A stretch of 64,000 bases of DNA from GCA-016699895 sp964633435 (GTDB lineage Bacteria > Patescibacteriota > Saccharimonadia > Saccharimonadales > Saccharimonadaceae): the NCBI GenBank assembly GCA_964633435.1, contig CAZWHA010000001.1:62001-126000 (forward strand). Direction: 5' to 3'. Numbering within the stretch: the first letter of the stretch is position 1; the number at the start of each line of letters is the position of its first letter. Both the position numbers and the translations under genes were made by a program. Of this stretch, positions 1-9,081 are shown piece after piece. The notes under the pieces are model-generated. The model was not told the DNA's origin and searched no databases. It worked only from the letters and a program-made list of their open reading frames with translations.

Positions 1-1595
1 TCAACGATCTGGTCCGTTTCCTTGAGGCTAGCCGCCGCGTGCTTACGCATAACGTTTTTGTGCGGTTCGGCATTGTTGGCGTAACCAGCATACGGGCCAA
101 CCGCAGCCGCCATTTCGGCCGAGCGGCGATAGGCTGCGCCGGTCATCAGGCTGGTGATAGCCGCAGCCACACTCTGACCCTCAGGGCTATCGTATGGCAA
201 GCCAATGGCCATCAATAGCGCACCTAGGTTGGCGTAACCGATACCGAGCTGGCGAAACTTCCGCGTATTTTCGGTAATTTTCTCTGTCGGGAAATCACCA
301 AAGCTAACTGACAGATCCATCGCGGTAAAAATCACTTCGACGGCATGAACGAACTTGTCGATGTCGAATTCGCCGTCCTCGTTCAGGAATTTCAGCAGGT
401 TGATGCTGGCCAGGTTACAAGACGAGTTGTCAATCGACATATATTCTGAACACGGGTTGCTAGCAGTAATCTTGCTATCATTTGGCAACGTATGCCAAGC
501 GTTAATCGTATCGTCATATTGAATACCAGGATCAGCACAAGCCCAGGCGGCTTTGCTCATTTTACGGAACAGTTCGCGCGCATCAACCGTCTCAATGACG
601 TCGCCAGTGCGGCGAGCCCGCAAACCAAACGGCGCTCCCGCCTCGACCGCCCGCATAAATTCGTCACTGACGCGGACACTGTTGTTGGCGTTTTGGTACT
701 GGACCGAGTAGCTGTCTTTGCCATCGAGATCCATATCAAACCCAGCATCCCGCAGAGCACGGATCTTTTCTTCTTCGCGTTCCTTGGTCTCGATAAAGGA
801 TTCGATGTCCGGATGGTCGACATCCAGCACCACCATTTTGGCCGCGCGACGCGTCGCACCACCGCTGGCAATAGTACCGGCCGAAGCATCAGCGCCACGC
901 ATAAACGATACTGGGCCACTAGCTTTGCCGCCAGAGGCTAAACCTTCTTTGCTGCCGCGCAGTCGTGATAGGTTGACGCCAGCACCCGAGCCGCGCTTGA
1001 AAATGCGACCTTCTTCGACGTACCAGTTGAGGATTGCTTCCATGCTGTCCTCGACGCCCAGGATGAAACAAGCGCTCACCTGCTGTGGAGCATCGGTCCC
1101 AACGTTGAACCAGACTGGTGAATTAAAGCTAAAAACTTGGTGCAGCAGCATCCATTTTAATTCGTTCTCAAAAACCTTGGCGTCACGAGGTGTCGCAAAA
1201 TAGTCGTCCTTTTTACCCTGTTCGACATATTTGTTCACCACCCGATCAATCAGCTGTTTGAGGGAGTTTTCGCGGTCATCAGCACCGAGCACACCACGGA
1301 AATATTTGCTGGTCACGATCTGGCTGGCGTTAATACTCCAAAAATCCGGGAATTCTACGCCGCGCTGTTCGAACGTGATCGAACCATCGCGCCAGTTGGT
1401 CATTACCACATCACGCTTTTCCCAGGTCACCTCGCTATAGGGATCAACATTTAGCGTCGAAAAGACATTGTCAAACGTTAATTTTTTTCCATCATTTGTC
1501 CGCGCACTTTTCGTTGTCTTTTCATTATTCGCGCCCTCACCCCCAGCATCGGATCTCGCGTTCCGTGCACCAAAAATTCTTCCCTCTCGAGCCAT
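1..1595 (-). CDS. nrdJ: Class II (adenosylcobalamin-dependent) ribonucleoside reductase, N-terminal part
   Basis: Reduces ribonucleotides to deoxyribonucleotides with a thiyl radical made by adenosylcobalamin. About 531 residues are visible; the C-terminus lies beyond the left edge. The three core cysteines are present: the first redox Cys in SACFIL (about residue 176), the radical Cys in NPCSEYM (about 382) and the partner Cys in SSCNLASINL (about 393). The start is the first ATG of the frame, preceded by an AGGGGG ribosome-binding site. Candidate NrdR boxes lie upstream, but no B12 riboswitch, unlike the class I operon at the other end of the window. Family identification is firm; whether the C-terminal CxxC tail exists cannot be seen. 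Confidence 0.93.
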   Translation of the reverse strand, partial: MAREGRIFGARNARSDAGGEGANNEKTTKSARTNDGKKLTFDNVFSTLNVDPYSEVTWEKRDVVMTNWRDGSITFEQRGVEFPDFWSINASQIVTSKYFRGVLGADDRENSLKQLIDRVVNKYVEQGKKDDYFATPRDAKVFENELKWMLLHQVFSFNSPVWFNVGTDAPQQVSACFILGVEDSMEAILNWYVEEGRIFKRGSGAGVNLSRLRGSKEGLASGGKASGPVSFMRGADASAGTIASGGATRRAAKMVVLDVDHPDIESFIETKEREEEKIRALRDAGFDMDLDGKDSYSVQYQNANNSVRVSDEFMRAVEAGAPFGLRARRTGDVIETVDARELFRKMSKAAWACADPGIQYDDTINAWHTLPNDSKITASNPCSEYMSIDNSSCNLASINLLKFLNEDGEFDIDKFVHAVEVIFTAMDLSVSFGDFPTEKITENTRKFRQLGIGYANLGALLMAIGLPYDSPEGQSVAAAITSLMTGAAYRRSAEMAAAVGPYAGYANNAEPHKNVMRKHAAASLKETDQIV

Positions 1596-1637
1596 GCTAC
1601 CCCCTCACGTTACGTTATTTATTTAAGTGTTGCCCGA

Positions 1638-1692
1638 ACACTATATCTATTGTAGCACTTGGTAAAAATAACGCTATATGTAGTTTTTACAA
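1638..1692 (-). promoter_or_regulatory. Candidate double NrdR box upstream of nrdJ
   Basis: Two 16-bp elements start 33 bp apart. The one at 1638-1653 (ACACTATATCTATTGT) matches the published NrdR consensus acaCwAtATaTwGtgt at 14 of 16 positions and the one at 1671-1686 at 13 of 16. Adjacent on the minus strand is TTGTAAAAACTACA (1679-1692), repeated upstream of nrdA and before the riboswitch at the right edge. The rest of 1596-1722 holds no gene that I can support. Confidence 0.55.
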
Positions 1693-1722
1693 CATACAGA
1701 ACGCCTGTTATCGCTAGCGGTT

Positions 1723-2184
1723 TTAGGCCCCTAATCGGGCGACGGCAAAGCTAACAATCACCGCCGACAGAATGGCGATAATCAGGCCAATGATGGCCTT
1801 TAAGATAATATCTTGGGCCTTTTTCGTCTCGTCGGGTGACCCACGCGAAGTCACATAGCGAAAGCCGCCATACACCAAATAGCCAACCGCCATCAGCCCC
1901 ACAATGCGCAGGGCGATATCGATGAGGTTGAGAGCAATTACAAACACCGTAGTAGCCGGCGAGCCGCCTTCGATCTTGATATTGTCAGTGCCGTTGTCGC
2001 AAAGGCCGCGATACCAGGTTGGAAACGCCAAAAAATTACTATCTTTGTCGGTTCTACAGGCTGCAGCCGCAGCATTCGTCGGCAATGCCGCCGTCACCCC
2101 CACGACACTGGCCACCATAATAAACAGTGTCATTAGCCCGTTTTTTAGGAAATCGAACGCTGTGGAGTTACGGTTATGCTTCAT
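1723..2184 (-). CDS. VirB2-like (T4SS pilin family) membrane protein
   Basis: A 153-residue protein with a hydrophobic N-terminal export segment ending near TNAAAAAC, a short extracellular loop with two cysteines, and two membrane helices in the last 80 residues separated by a polar turn (RYVTSRGSPDETKKAQDI). This arrangement is that of the pilin-like proteins next to VirB4 in Patescibacteria, and matches the six genes between 28.3 and 31.8 kb. A perfect TATAAT lies 7 nt before the ATG with no Shine-Dalgarno site, so the message is probably leaderless; its promoter overlaps the stop codon of the upstream gene. It stands alone next to surface-protein genes, so a role in a surface fibre or secretion channel is inference. 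Confidence 0.75.
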   Translation of the reverse strand: MKHNRNSTAFDFLKNGLMTLFIMVASVVGVTAALPTNAAAAACRTDKDSNFLAFPTWYRGLCDNGTDNIKIEGGSPATTVFVIALNLIDIALRIVGLMAVGYLVYGGFRYVTSRGSPDETKKAQDIILKAIIGLIIAILSAVIVSFAVARLGA

Positions 2185-2192
2185 AGGAGGTA

Positions 2193-2798
2193 TTATAACA
2201 CACTACCTTTCGTCAAAGCGCGCTTCCTCAGGAGGAAAATAATAATCACTAGACCACCCGAAATCGCCGCAGCCAATAATTCCCAACCATTTCCATCCGA
2301 AGACAGCCCGCCGACTATAGTATTCGGTGGATCGGGATCAACCGTGATAGGCGGACCGGGCACAACCAGTCGGCTAGTAGCTGACAGTTTATCATCTCCA
2401 TGAGTAATCATCTCTAGATATACCACGTACTCACCGACCACCAAAGGTTCTGCTAGGTCAGATAAATCAAGAATCCAAACATTGCCGATTGCAGTCAATT
2501 CGGGATCGAGACCCAGCGTATACCATGTCTCCAGTAACCGTACTCGAAATGTTTGGCAATTAGCAGCATCGAACAATCCTCGAATAATCGGTCGTCCACC
2601 ACCTGGGAATACTGTCGTTACGAGCGGTGACTGCGGCGGACAATCACTGTTAATAGTCGTCCCGCTGCCATTCGACGTTTCGGTAATCGTGCAGTCTAGT
2701 GGCTTGATTTCTTGACGCAATTGGTAGTCAATCGCATCGGCGGCAGTCGAAACCACCAAACTCATCACTGTCGCCAACAGTAGTCCACGCCAGATCAT
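2193..2798 (-). CDS. Secreted protein with C-terminal membrane anchor
   Basis: No family recognised. The 201 residues start with a signal peptide (cleavage probably after STAADA), continue as an extracellular domain rich in Pro, Thr and Gly with four cysteines, and end in one membrane helix followed by a basic tail (LLRKRALTKG). There is no LPxTG. Its ATG overlaps the stop of the upstream RCC1/WxL-like gene by ATGA, so the two are probably translated together. In Gram-positive csc clusters a small anchored protein accompanies WxL and DUF916 proteins; this gene holds the same relative place, which is an analogy rather than demonstrated homology. Confidence 0.65.
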   Translation of the reverse strand: MIWRGLLLATVMSLVVSTAADAIDYQLRQEIKPLDCTITETSNGSGTTINSDCPPQSPLVTTVFPGGGRPIIRGLFDAANCQTFRVRLLETWYTLGLDPELTAIGNVWILDLSDLAEPLVVGEYVVYLEMITHGDDKLSATSRLVVPGPPITVDPDPPNTIVGGLSSDGNGWELLAAAISGGLVIIIFLLRKRALTKGSVL

Positions 2799-5176
2799 TG
2801 AGCTACCACCGTCACTGTCATCGTTAGGCTATAGTGTCCCTCAAATTGAGTAGGTGGAATAGTCTGACTAGCCGTAATACCCGTAATATCCCAATAGCAA
2901 CCCAGGTCAGCCCCAGAAGAAGCCGTGACGAGCGTCACTACATCAGTATTGCCTTGGTCAAATCCAGCAGTCGACCCTCGTGAAAGACCAGTTGCACTGC
3001 AGCCGCTTTGCGGGGTTATTGTAGATGCTCCCGGGCTCAGTGTTAGCTGCCCGGCGATACCGTCACCGTCCGATCCAGATCCACAGCCTGGCGGGCTACC
3101 GCTAGGATCATTGTAATCATAGTGCTGAGCAGCATCATCGCGAACCCAAGCCGCCGTGGCGCCGTCAGTTGCCGCAATGCTCAGACTCCAGCCGCCACTC
3201 GTCATACTATTGGTTACCCTGACCCGCTGGCCACTGGTCGAAAGCGTAGCCGTTGTCGTCTGGCAGCTCATACCGATATCGATATTGGCAAAGCTATAAG
3301 ATGGCGACGACACCGAAACACCGCCAGCATCAACAATATCAACTGACACCGCGCCATCGGCAATGATTATCTCTGGATATACGCCAAAGTTTTCGACTGG
3401 TGCACCGCCACTGCTATACACTAGTCGTAAACAATAGGAGGTGCTGGTCGATGCATTATTGTCCCGCAAAGAAAAGTCCCACAGGCCATATCCTGTACTC
3501 GGTATGGTATTCGGATTATTAAAGGTGGTGCCAGCACTACGATACGTTTGGTAGACTGGGTTTGCCACCGTCGGATCCGAGCCATACGCAGAAATAGTTG
3601 CGCCATTACTAACACTGCCATTGGTTTGCCAAGCAATCGCCGTACCGGCCCCCACATCAGCCCAGCCACTCGATTGTGCACTACAACTACCAGCCGTACG
3701 CTGAGCAAACTGCAAAATATATGATGCCGTCGTTTCATAGAGCTGAATTGGCGCATCACTATTGCCCGCACCATTGACGGCCAGACGCACTCGGAATGGC
3801 ATGTTTTTGTATGGTAGTACCGGCGCGGTATTATTTGCCGCTATCGGCGACCCCGGCGTCACCGAGTTGGCATTGCGATACACCCGATAGGCGCCCAAAT
3901 TAGAATCGCCATCAATCAATACCGCCACCGCCGCACTACGAGCTGTTGTCGTATTATCACCGAGCTGGCCGACAGTATTAGCCCCCCAACAGAATGCTTG
4001 GCGAGTGGTAGTAGTTACACAGGTAGCACTGTTGCCAACTGATATATCGTTTACCGTCATTCCCGTCAGCTGGCTCGGTGATGTAGTCATAACCGCAACA
4101 GGGGTCAGTCGCTGACTTTGCGTATTGTCACCATTTCTCGCAGCACCCCAACAATAGGCTAGGCCTGTTGTATCGAATGTGCATGTCCGACCCGCGCCAA
4201 CCCCAATTCGGACAAAGCTCTTGCCATTCAAAACACCGCTCATAGTCGGTGGGGTTGCCTCGGTAGAATCAGTCGTGCCGCCATTGCCCATCTGGCCATT
4301 GGTGCCGTATCCCCAACAAAATGGCAAGCCACTGGCAATCACGCAGCCACTACCATTACCAATACCCAGCCATGTGATGGTTTTGCCGCTCAGGTAGGCA
4401 TTAACGGTGATCGCTACTGGCGATGTATTGTTAGTAGTAGTCGTGCCATTGCCCATCTGGCCATTAACTCCGGCACCCCAGCAGGCCACTATCCCGTCAG
4501 TCGTCAGAGCACAGCTGTGTCCAGAGCCCGAACCCACCTGTACTACCGTTTTGCCGTTGAGCACGCCAGAGGTAGAAACAGCGACCGGTACAGAGGAGCT
4601 GCTCGTACTACCCCGACCCAGGCGTCCGTTACCACCACCACCCCAACAATAGGCCAAGCCATCAGCTACGGCACAGGCGTGTCCGTGTCCTGCTGCAATG
4701 TTGGTAACTGTTTTGCCAGCCAGTACGCCACTATCACTAACGGCTACTGGAGCATCTCGATTGGTCGTAGTGCTATCACCGAGCTGCCCATACTGGTTAT
4801 CGCCCCAACAGTAGGCTTTGCCATCAGCTACGGCACAGACATAGGCTAGGCCAATAGATATATCAGTAACTGTTTTGCCCGTCAGAACGCCGTCAACTCG
4901 CGTTGGCAACAATTGATTACCGGTCGTAGCGCCATTACCAATCTGACCAGAGGCATCGCTTCCCCAGCAATAGACCTTGCCATCGGAAATAGCACAGCTC
5001 ACATCAGTACTCGAACCACTTCCCATTGTTGCTATACGCGTCATGCCAGACAGGCTTTGCCAGCGATTCACTAATGCTTGTGACGGTGTCTGTTGCATTA
5101 CAACTGTCACCATTCCAGCAAGTATCGCTAGACAACAGATCGTCGCAATGGAACGATAGGTATGCGGCCTTTTCAC
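2795..5176 (-). CDS. Secreted RCC1-repeat beta-propeller with C-terminal WxL-like domain
   Basis: A 793-residue surface protein. After a signal peptide (about residues 1-35) come seven RCC1-type repeats, each with a Cys pair ending in CWG and followed by a G-Q-x-G turn, enough for one seven-bladed propeller. A linker of about 200 residues follows, then a C-terminal domain with GGWSL, similar in order and ending to the 205-residue secreted protein just upstream. WxL domains attach proteins non-covalently to the wall of Gram-positive bacteria. Translation starts at GTG (KRPHTYRS follows), 14 nt after the DUF916-like gene. The cysteine pairs suggest disulfide-stapled blades. A role in adhesion is inferred. 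Confidence 0.8.
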   Translation of the reverse strand: MKRPHTYRSIATICCLAILAGMVTVVMQQTPSQALVNRWQSLSGMTRIATMGSGSSTDVSCAISDGKVYCWGSDASGQIGNGATTGNQLLPTRVDGVLTGKTVTDISIGLAYVCAVADGKAYCWGDNQYGQLGDSTTTNRDAPVAVSDSGVLAGKTVTNIAAGHGHACAVADGLAYCWGGGGNGRLGRGSTSSSSVPVAVSTSGVLNGKTVVQVGSGSGHSCALTTDGIVACWGAGVNGQMGNGTTTTNNTSPVAITVNAYLSGKTITWLGIGNGSGCVIASGLPFCWGYGTNGQMGNGGTTDSTEATPPTMSGVLNGKSFVRIGVGAGRTCTFDTTGLAYCWGAARNGDNTQSQRLTPVAVMTTSPSQLTGMTVNDISVGNSATCVTTTTRQAFCWGANTVGQLGDNTTTARSAAVAVLIDGDSNLGAYRVYRNANSVTPGSPIAANNTAPVLPYKNMPFRVRLAVNGAGNSDAPIQLYETTASYILQFAQRTAGSCSAQSSGWADVGAGTAIAWQTNGSVSNGATISAYGSDPTVANPVYQTYRSAGTTFNNPNTIPSTGYGLWDFSLRDNNASTSTSYCLRLVYSSGGAPVENFGVYPEIIIADGAVSVDIVDAGGVSVSSPSYSFANIDIGMSCQTTTATLSTSGQRVRVTNSMTSGGWSLSIAATDGATAAWVRDDAAQHYDYNDPSGSPPGCGSGSDGDGIAGQLTLSPGASTITPQSGCSATGLSRGSTAGFDQGNTDVVTLVTASSGADLGCYWDITGITASQTIPPTQFEGHYSLTMTVTVVAQ

Positions 5177-5190
5177 AACCAGCCCTACCC

Positions 5191-6369
5191 CTATAATTTT
5201 GTACGTTTAGGCGGTGGTACACGGAGCGTTTTGTGACCGCTGAGACTATAGGGCGCTTTCAGTACATTAGCATCGGCCAGCTGCCGCCATGAAACATGGT
5301 GCTTGACAGCGATCGACTCGATACTATCACCAGGTTGCACATCATAGGAACGCCAATCACGGTAACGAGCAGCTTTTCGTGATCTACGCACACGGCGATA
5401 AACATAGGCCGCAACGAGGCCGCCGACCGTGGCGGCGATCACCACAATGCCGCCGACCGATGGCGCAATAAATATCACCTGGGGATCAGCGCTCACCACA
5501 ACTAGATCCTGTTCGTTCTTTGACAACCCAAAGCTACCGGCTGTCTTGTTGTAGGTAATCTGGGCCGTCACTTTATACCAGCCTCCGAAAAAGGGCCGAG
5601 TTGTGTCGTCAAAACTCAGTTCTAGTTTCTGATCAGCCAAGACTGGGTACTGACCGCCGTTACGATAAAGCTCTTTACCAAACAAGGTCGTCAATTGAAC
5701 ACGTACCGAGGTATCGGCGGACACATTACCGACGTTTTTCAGACCAATATCATAATGTCGCAGCTGACGATTCGCCGCATTACTGTCCCTGCGAATAGTA
5801 AATGATGTCATGGTGATTTCACGATGCAACTGACCAGGTACAGTGGCGACTACACGAACGGCTTGGCGAGTCTTGACACGAATGCTGCCATTTGCCTGAC
5901 CTTCATCATCCTTGGTTTCGAACACAATGCAGCCATTATGTTCGCCAACATCGGCATTGGCTGGCATATTCAGTACGAAATCAACTCTAGTAGTTGCTCC
6001 TGGGTCGAGCGTCACAATCGTTCGATCAAGCGTCAGCCATTCGCCAATAGCACTGCGAGCCTCTGCCCGCTGTTTGCAAGTATAAGCACCAGTATTGGTG
6101 ACAACACCATCTACTGGATATAACTCAACTGTTTTTGTCTCACTAGAGCCGTTGCTGACTAGTACTTGGTCTTGCTTTGATGCGCCCTTGTCGAGCGTAT
6201 AAATAAAGATTGATTCAGTTCGTGGATTGTTTGGATCGGGGTTAGCTGGCCGCCCACCGATACCTCCAGTTGCTGCCCCGGCTGGGACTGCCATAGCTAC
6301 AGTCAAGCAAGCCCAGGCTACTAATACAGCGCCTACCCCCCCCCCTGGGCGTCTGCGACTCTTTACCAT
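5191..6369 (-). CDS. DUF916-like (WxL-interacting type) membrane protein with LysM
   Basis: A signal peptide is followed by two immunoglobulin-like domains of the type found in WxL-interacting proteins (residues about 35-285), one membrane helix (about 300-320), a very basic stretch (YRRVRRSRKAARYR) and a C-terminal LysM motif (YDVQPGDSIESIA onward). By the positive-inside rule the LysM would be cytoplasmic, which is odd for a peptidoglycan-binding fold. I chose the second in-frame ATG because TATACT directly abuts the first one. Codons 8-11 contain a run of ten G (6336-6345 on the plus strand), where slippage would switch the protein off. It sits between the two WxL-like genes. Confidence 0.75.
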   Translation of the reverse strand: MVKSRRRPGGGVGAVLVAWACLTVAMAVPAGAATGGIGGRPANPDPNNPRTESIFIYTLDKGASKQDQVLVSNGSSETKTVELYPVDGVVTNTGAYTCKQRAEARSAIGEWLTLDRTIVTLDPGATTRVDFVLNMPANADVGEHNGCIVFETKDDEGQANGSIRVKTRQAVRVVATVPGQLHREITMTSFTIRRDSNAANRQLRHYDIGLKNVGNVSADTSVRVQLTTLFGKELYRNGGQYPVLADQKLELSFDDTTRPFFGGWYKVTAQITYNKTAGSFGLSKNEQDLVVVSADPQVIFIAPSVGGIVVIAATVGGLVAAYVYRRVRRSRKAARYRDWRSYDVQPGDSIESIAVKHHVSWRQLADANVLKAPYSLSGHKTLRVPPPKRTKL

Positions 6370-6474
6370 TACACGTTCCATAGTATAACCCCCTGTTGTT
6401 CAACAACTATGATACCACATCATTAATCAACCGACACAGCTAGTGTAGTATTTCATTCAATCTTTTTGATTTCG

Positions 6475-7092
6475 TTAGTCTGCTGTAACAGTCTGCACGA
6501 GATTCAGCGTATAATTACCTGCTGGCTGCGAACCTGGAATAACTTGGCTTAGACCGATACCGACAATATAACCGTTCCAATAAGTTGCTGCCGTGTTGCT
6601 GGCCTGCATCAGTGTAATTGCGCTAGAACCGCTAAAGGAAGCCGCGCTGCCCTTTGTGACACCAGTCGTGCCGCCAACATTGGCAGTAATCGTACCGGCA
6701 TTCGGATTCACCGAAAGCTGTCCGGTAGTCGAGTTACCATTATATGGATACGTCTTGGCGCCGTCTACCCAGGTAGTAGTCCCCGGATCTTCGGCATTCA
6801 GCGCCAGAGTCCAACCGCCAGTCGCACTATTGGGGTTATCGACCGAAATACGAGTTTCACTAGCACCAAATGTACCTGTTACAGTCTGAGTCGCGGTAGA
6901 AACCGTTGCCTGCGTCATGGCAAAAGCCGGGTTGTTAACGACAGTGCCACCGCTATTACGAATGCTTGTGCTGAGCGTGCCGGCGGAAATCTCTTGTGTC
7001 AGATGTGAATCTGCCTCAGTGGCAGCGAACGCAACCGGTGCAGCTACAAAAACTACCGCAAACGCTGCGACAATACCAAGTATTTTTTTCAT
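6475..7092 (-). CDS. Secreted WxL-like surface protein
   Basis: A 205-residue protein with a clear signal peptide (MKKILGIVAAFAVVF to AFA-A). The mature part is beta-rich, without cysteines, and contains the GGWTL motif typical of WxL domains; it resembles the C-terminal 190 residues of the RCC1-repeat protein downstream, including the closing Y-x-L-x-(4)-V-T strand. The second, C-terminal WxL motif of classical domains is not evident, so this is a divergent member. GAGGAG lies 9 nt before the ATG. It is probably the first gene of the surface operon running down to about 2.2 kb. Abundant S-layer-like or adhesin roles are possible. Confidence 0.75.
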   Translation of the reverse strand: MKKILGIVAAFAVVFVAAPVAFAATEADSHLTQEISAGTLSTSIRNSGGTVVNNPAFAMTQATVSTATQTVTGTFGASETRISVDNPNSATGGWTLALNAEDPGTTTWVDGAKTYPYNGNSTTGQLSVNPNAGTITANVGGTTGVTKGSAASFSGSSAITLMQASNTAATYWNGYIVGIGLSQVIPGSQPAGNYTLNLVQTVTAD

Positions 7093-7225
7093 ATGTTATA
7101 CTCCTCTACCCTTCTCTTATTAACCACTAGCGTTCTATATTTGCAGGAAAACTGCAACCTATAGCACCTAGTATTCATACTAGCATGAGCATTATAAACA
7201 TGTCAAGCACTTACGTAATCATGGA

Positions 7226-8929
7226 TTACATCCGACTAGGAATTTCGATACCGAGGATGCCCAAACTGTGGCCAAAAACCGCTGCGACTTTGCCAAGGAC
7301 GCCGAGCCGAGCCTGCTTGATATCATCTGGAACCTCCGCCGTCGCTACCGGTGTTTGTTCGTAATAACGATTCAGTTCGCGCGCTAGTTCGTAGGCATAA
7401 CTTGCTATTCGATGCGGTTCTAATTCGCGCGCCGCCACTGCAACCGTTTCAGGGTATTCCAGCAGTTTCAGGAACAAAGCCTTTTCAGGTTCATAGTCAT
7501 AAGAATTCAGATTTGGCGAAAACTCTACGCCATTATCCCGCAAAATCTTGTTCACTCGCACGGCTGCATATTGCACATACGGCCCGGAAAAGCCGGTCAG
7601 GCTAAACATGGTTTCCCAGTTAAACAACATGCCTGTACGACGATCAGCGGCAAAATCACTAAATTTAATAGCGCCGACGGCAATTTTTCGAATATCTTCG
7701 TCCGTCATATCGGCTGATTTGGCATTAGCCAGCGCCGTCTTCTCCGCCGCGTCCAGCAATTCCTCCATCAACACGACACCTTTACGGCTCGACATCTTTT
7801 CCCGCTTGCCGTCCTCGGTCATTTGATCAATCGTGCCAAACCATAGATGATACAGTTCAGTTTCAATTCCCAGTTTTTTAGCCAAGGCCGCCAGCTGCTC
7901 GAAATAAAATTTTTGTTCAGCACCGACACAGTACACCACTTTGGTCGGTTGCCAATGCTGTTCGCGCCATAAAATTGTCGCTAGGTCAGTGGTCGCATAG
8001 AGAGCCGCGCCGTTACTCTTCTGGATCAAGAGTGGCGTCTCGATCCCCTGATCCGACAGATCGACAATTACTGATCCATCATCATTCTGGATCGCGATAC
8101 CCCGCTCTAATAAATCCTGTACACATTTTTTACCAAATGGGGCAAAAAACTTTTCGCCGTATTCATAATCGGTCGAAATCCCCAGCCGTGCCATCACTGT
8201 ATGAATGTGTTCGAGCGAAATGGTATTGAATTTTTCCGATAATTTCATTGCCTCGTCATCGCCATTTTCTAACTTTATCAGCCAGGCCTGTGCCTCATCA
8301 GCTAGGCCATGTTCACCGCGCTCGGCCTCTTCTTTCATTGCCTGACGCGTTTCGATGTAGACTCGCCCGAGTTCATACACGCCGCCCTCAGACAGCTGCT
8401 GCTCAGACGAAAACTTCTTGAAACCGACTACCCAGATACCAAACGGCGCGCCGTAATCACCCAGATGATCGTCGGTGATCACCTGCCAGCCGGTAGCTTT
8501 TAATAAATTACGCGCTGCCCAACCCTGGTTACCGCTGCGCAGATGCCCTACGCTGTAGGGCTTGGCCATATTCGGACTCGGATATTCGACGACGACAGTT
8601 TTACCCTGGCCATCATTATTTTCACCAAAAGGCTTTTCGAAATTACATTGTTCATCTAAATTATTATTCAGATTCATTGCCGCAATACTAAGGTTAATAA
8701 AGCCCGGTCCAGCAATCTGCACCTCTGAAAAAATATCGTTCGTGCGTAGTTCCGCAGCGATCATTTCGGCAATGTCACGCGGCGGTTTACCGACGGTTCC
8801 CGCTAGCTGGAGTGCCACATTGGTCGCAAAATCGCCAAATTTTGGGTCGGGCCGAGACAACTTTGCCTCTACCTCGACCGCAAACAGTCGTTGGATAACG
8901 TGCGCTACAATTGCTGCATACTGGTTCAT
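7226..8929 (-). CDS. argS: Arginyl-tRNA synthetase
   Basis: Charges tRNA-Arg in the cytoplasm. The N-terminal Add-1 domain (about residues 1-95) is followed by the Rossmann catalytic core with the HIGH-type motif (VGHLRSG after SPNMAKPY) and a KMSSRKG signature, then the anticodon-binding helices. I place the start at MNQYAAIV, three codons inside the longest frame, because TACAAT sits 7 nt before this ATG and overlaps the upstream one; no Shine-Dalgarno site is present. The resulting 567 residues are normal for the family. Class Ia identity is certain; a leaderless message is inference. Confidence 0.96.
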   Translation of the reverse strand: MNQYAAIVAHVIQRLFAVEVEAKLSRPDPKFGDFATNVALQLAGTVGKPPRDIAEMIAAELRTNDIFSEVQIAGPGFINLSIAAMNLNNNLDEQCNFEKPFGENNDGQGKTVVVEYPSPNMAKPYSVGHLRSGNQGWAARNLLKATGWQVITDDHLGDYGAPFGIWVVGFKKFSSEQQLSEGGVYELGRVYIETRQAMKEEAERGEHGLADEAQAWLIKLENGDDEAMKLSEKFNTISLEHIHTVMARLGISTDYEYGEKFFAPFGKKCVQDLLERGIAIQNDDGSVIVDLSDQGIETPLLIQKSNGAALYATTDLATILWREQHWQPTKVVYCVGAEQKFYFEQLAALAKKLGIETELYHLWFGTIDQMTEDGKREKMSSRKGVVLMEELLDAAEKTALANAKSADMTDEDIRKIAVGAIKFSDFAADRRTGMLFNWETMFSLTGFSGPYVQYAAVRVNKILRDNGVEFSPNLNSYDYEPEKALFLKLLEYPETVAVAARELEPHRIASYAYELARELNRYYEQTPVATAEVPDDIKQARLGVLGKVAAVFGHSLGILGIEIPSRM

Positions 8930-8985
8930 GACCACCATTGTATCATGACCGACAGTAGTCGATCGATCCTAGAGCGTTTATGCCC

Positions 8986-9058
8986 CTCGCCGATAACCAG
9001 GCGAGAAAGATAAATTCTCTAGGGGGTGCGCCCGGCCGAGTGACTGGCCGGGCGTTTT
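8986..9058. terminator. Two consecutive hairpins between argS and the GC-rich island
   Basis: CTCGCC/GGCGAG (8986-9005) is followed by a very stable CGCCCGGCC/GGCCGGGCG hairpin (9029-9054) and TTTT on the plus strand. For the minus-strand small-membrane operon this lies just after its last stop codon, but the U-run is on the other side, so intrinsic termination would be better for plus-strand transcripts, of which none is apparent upstream. Confidence 0.5.
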
Positions 9059-9081
9059 GCCCCTTTAACTTTCCTCCGCCC

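Noticed and set aside
2795..5176. Tandem DNA repeats that might suggest a CRISPR or minisatellite
   Set aside because: Periodicity follows the seven RCC1 protein repeats with diverged DNA; no constant spacer pattern. No CRISPR array was seen anywhere in the window.
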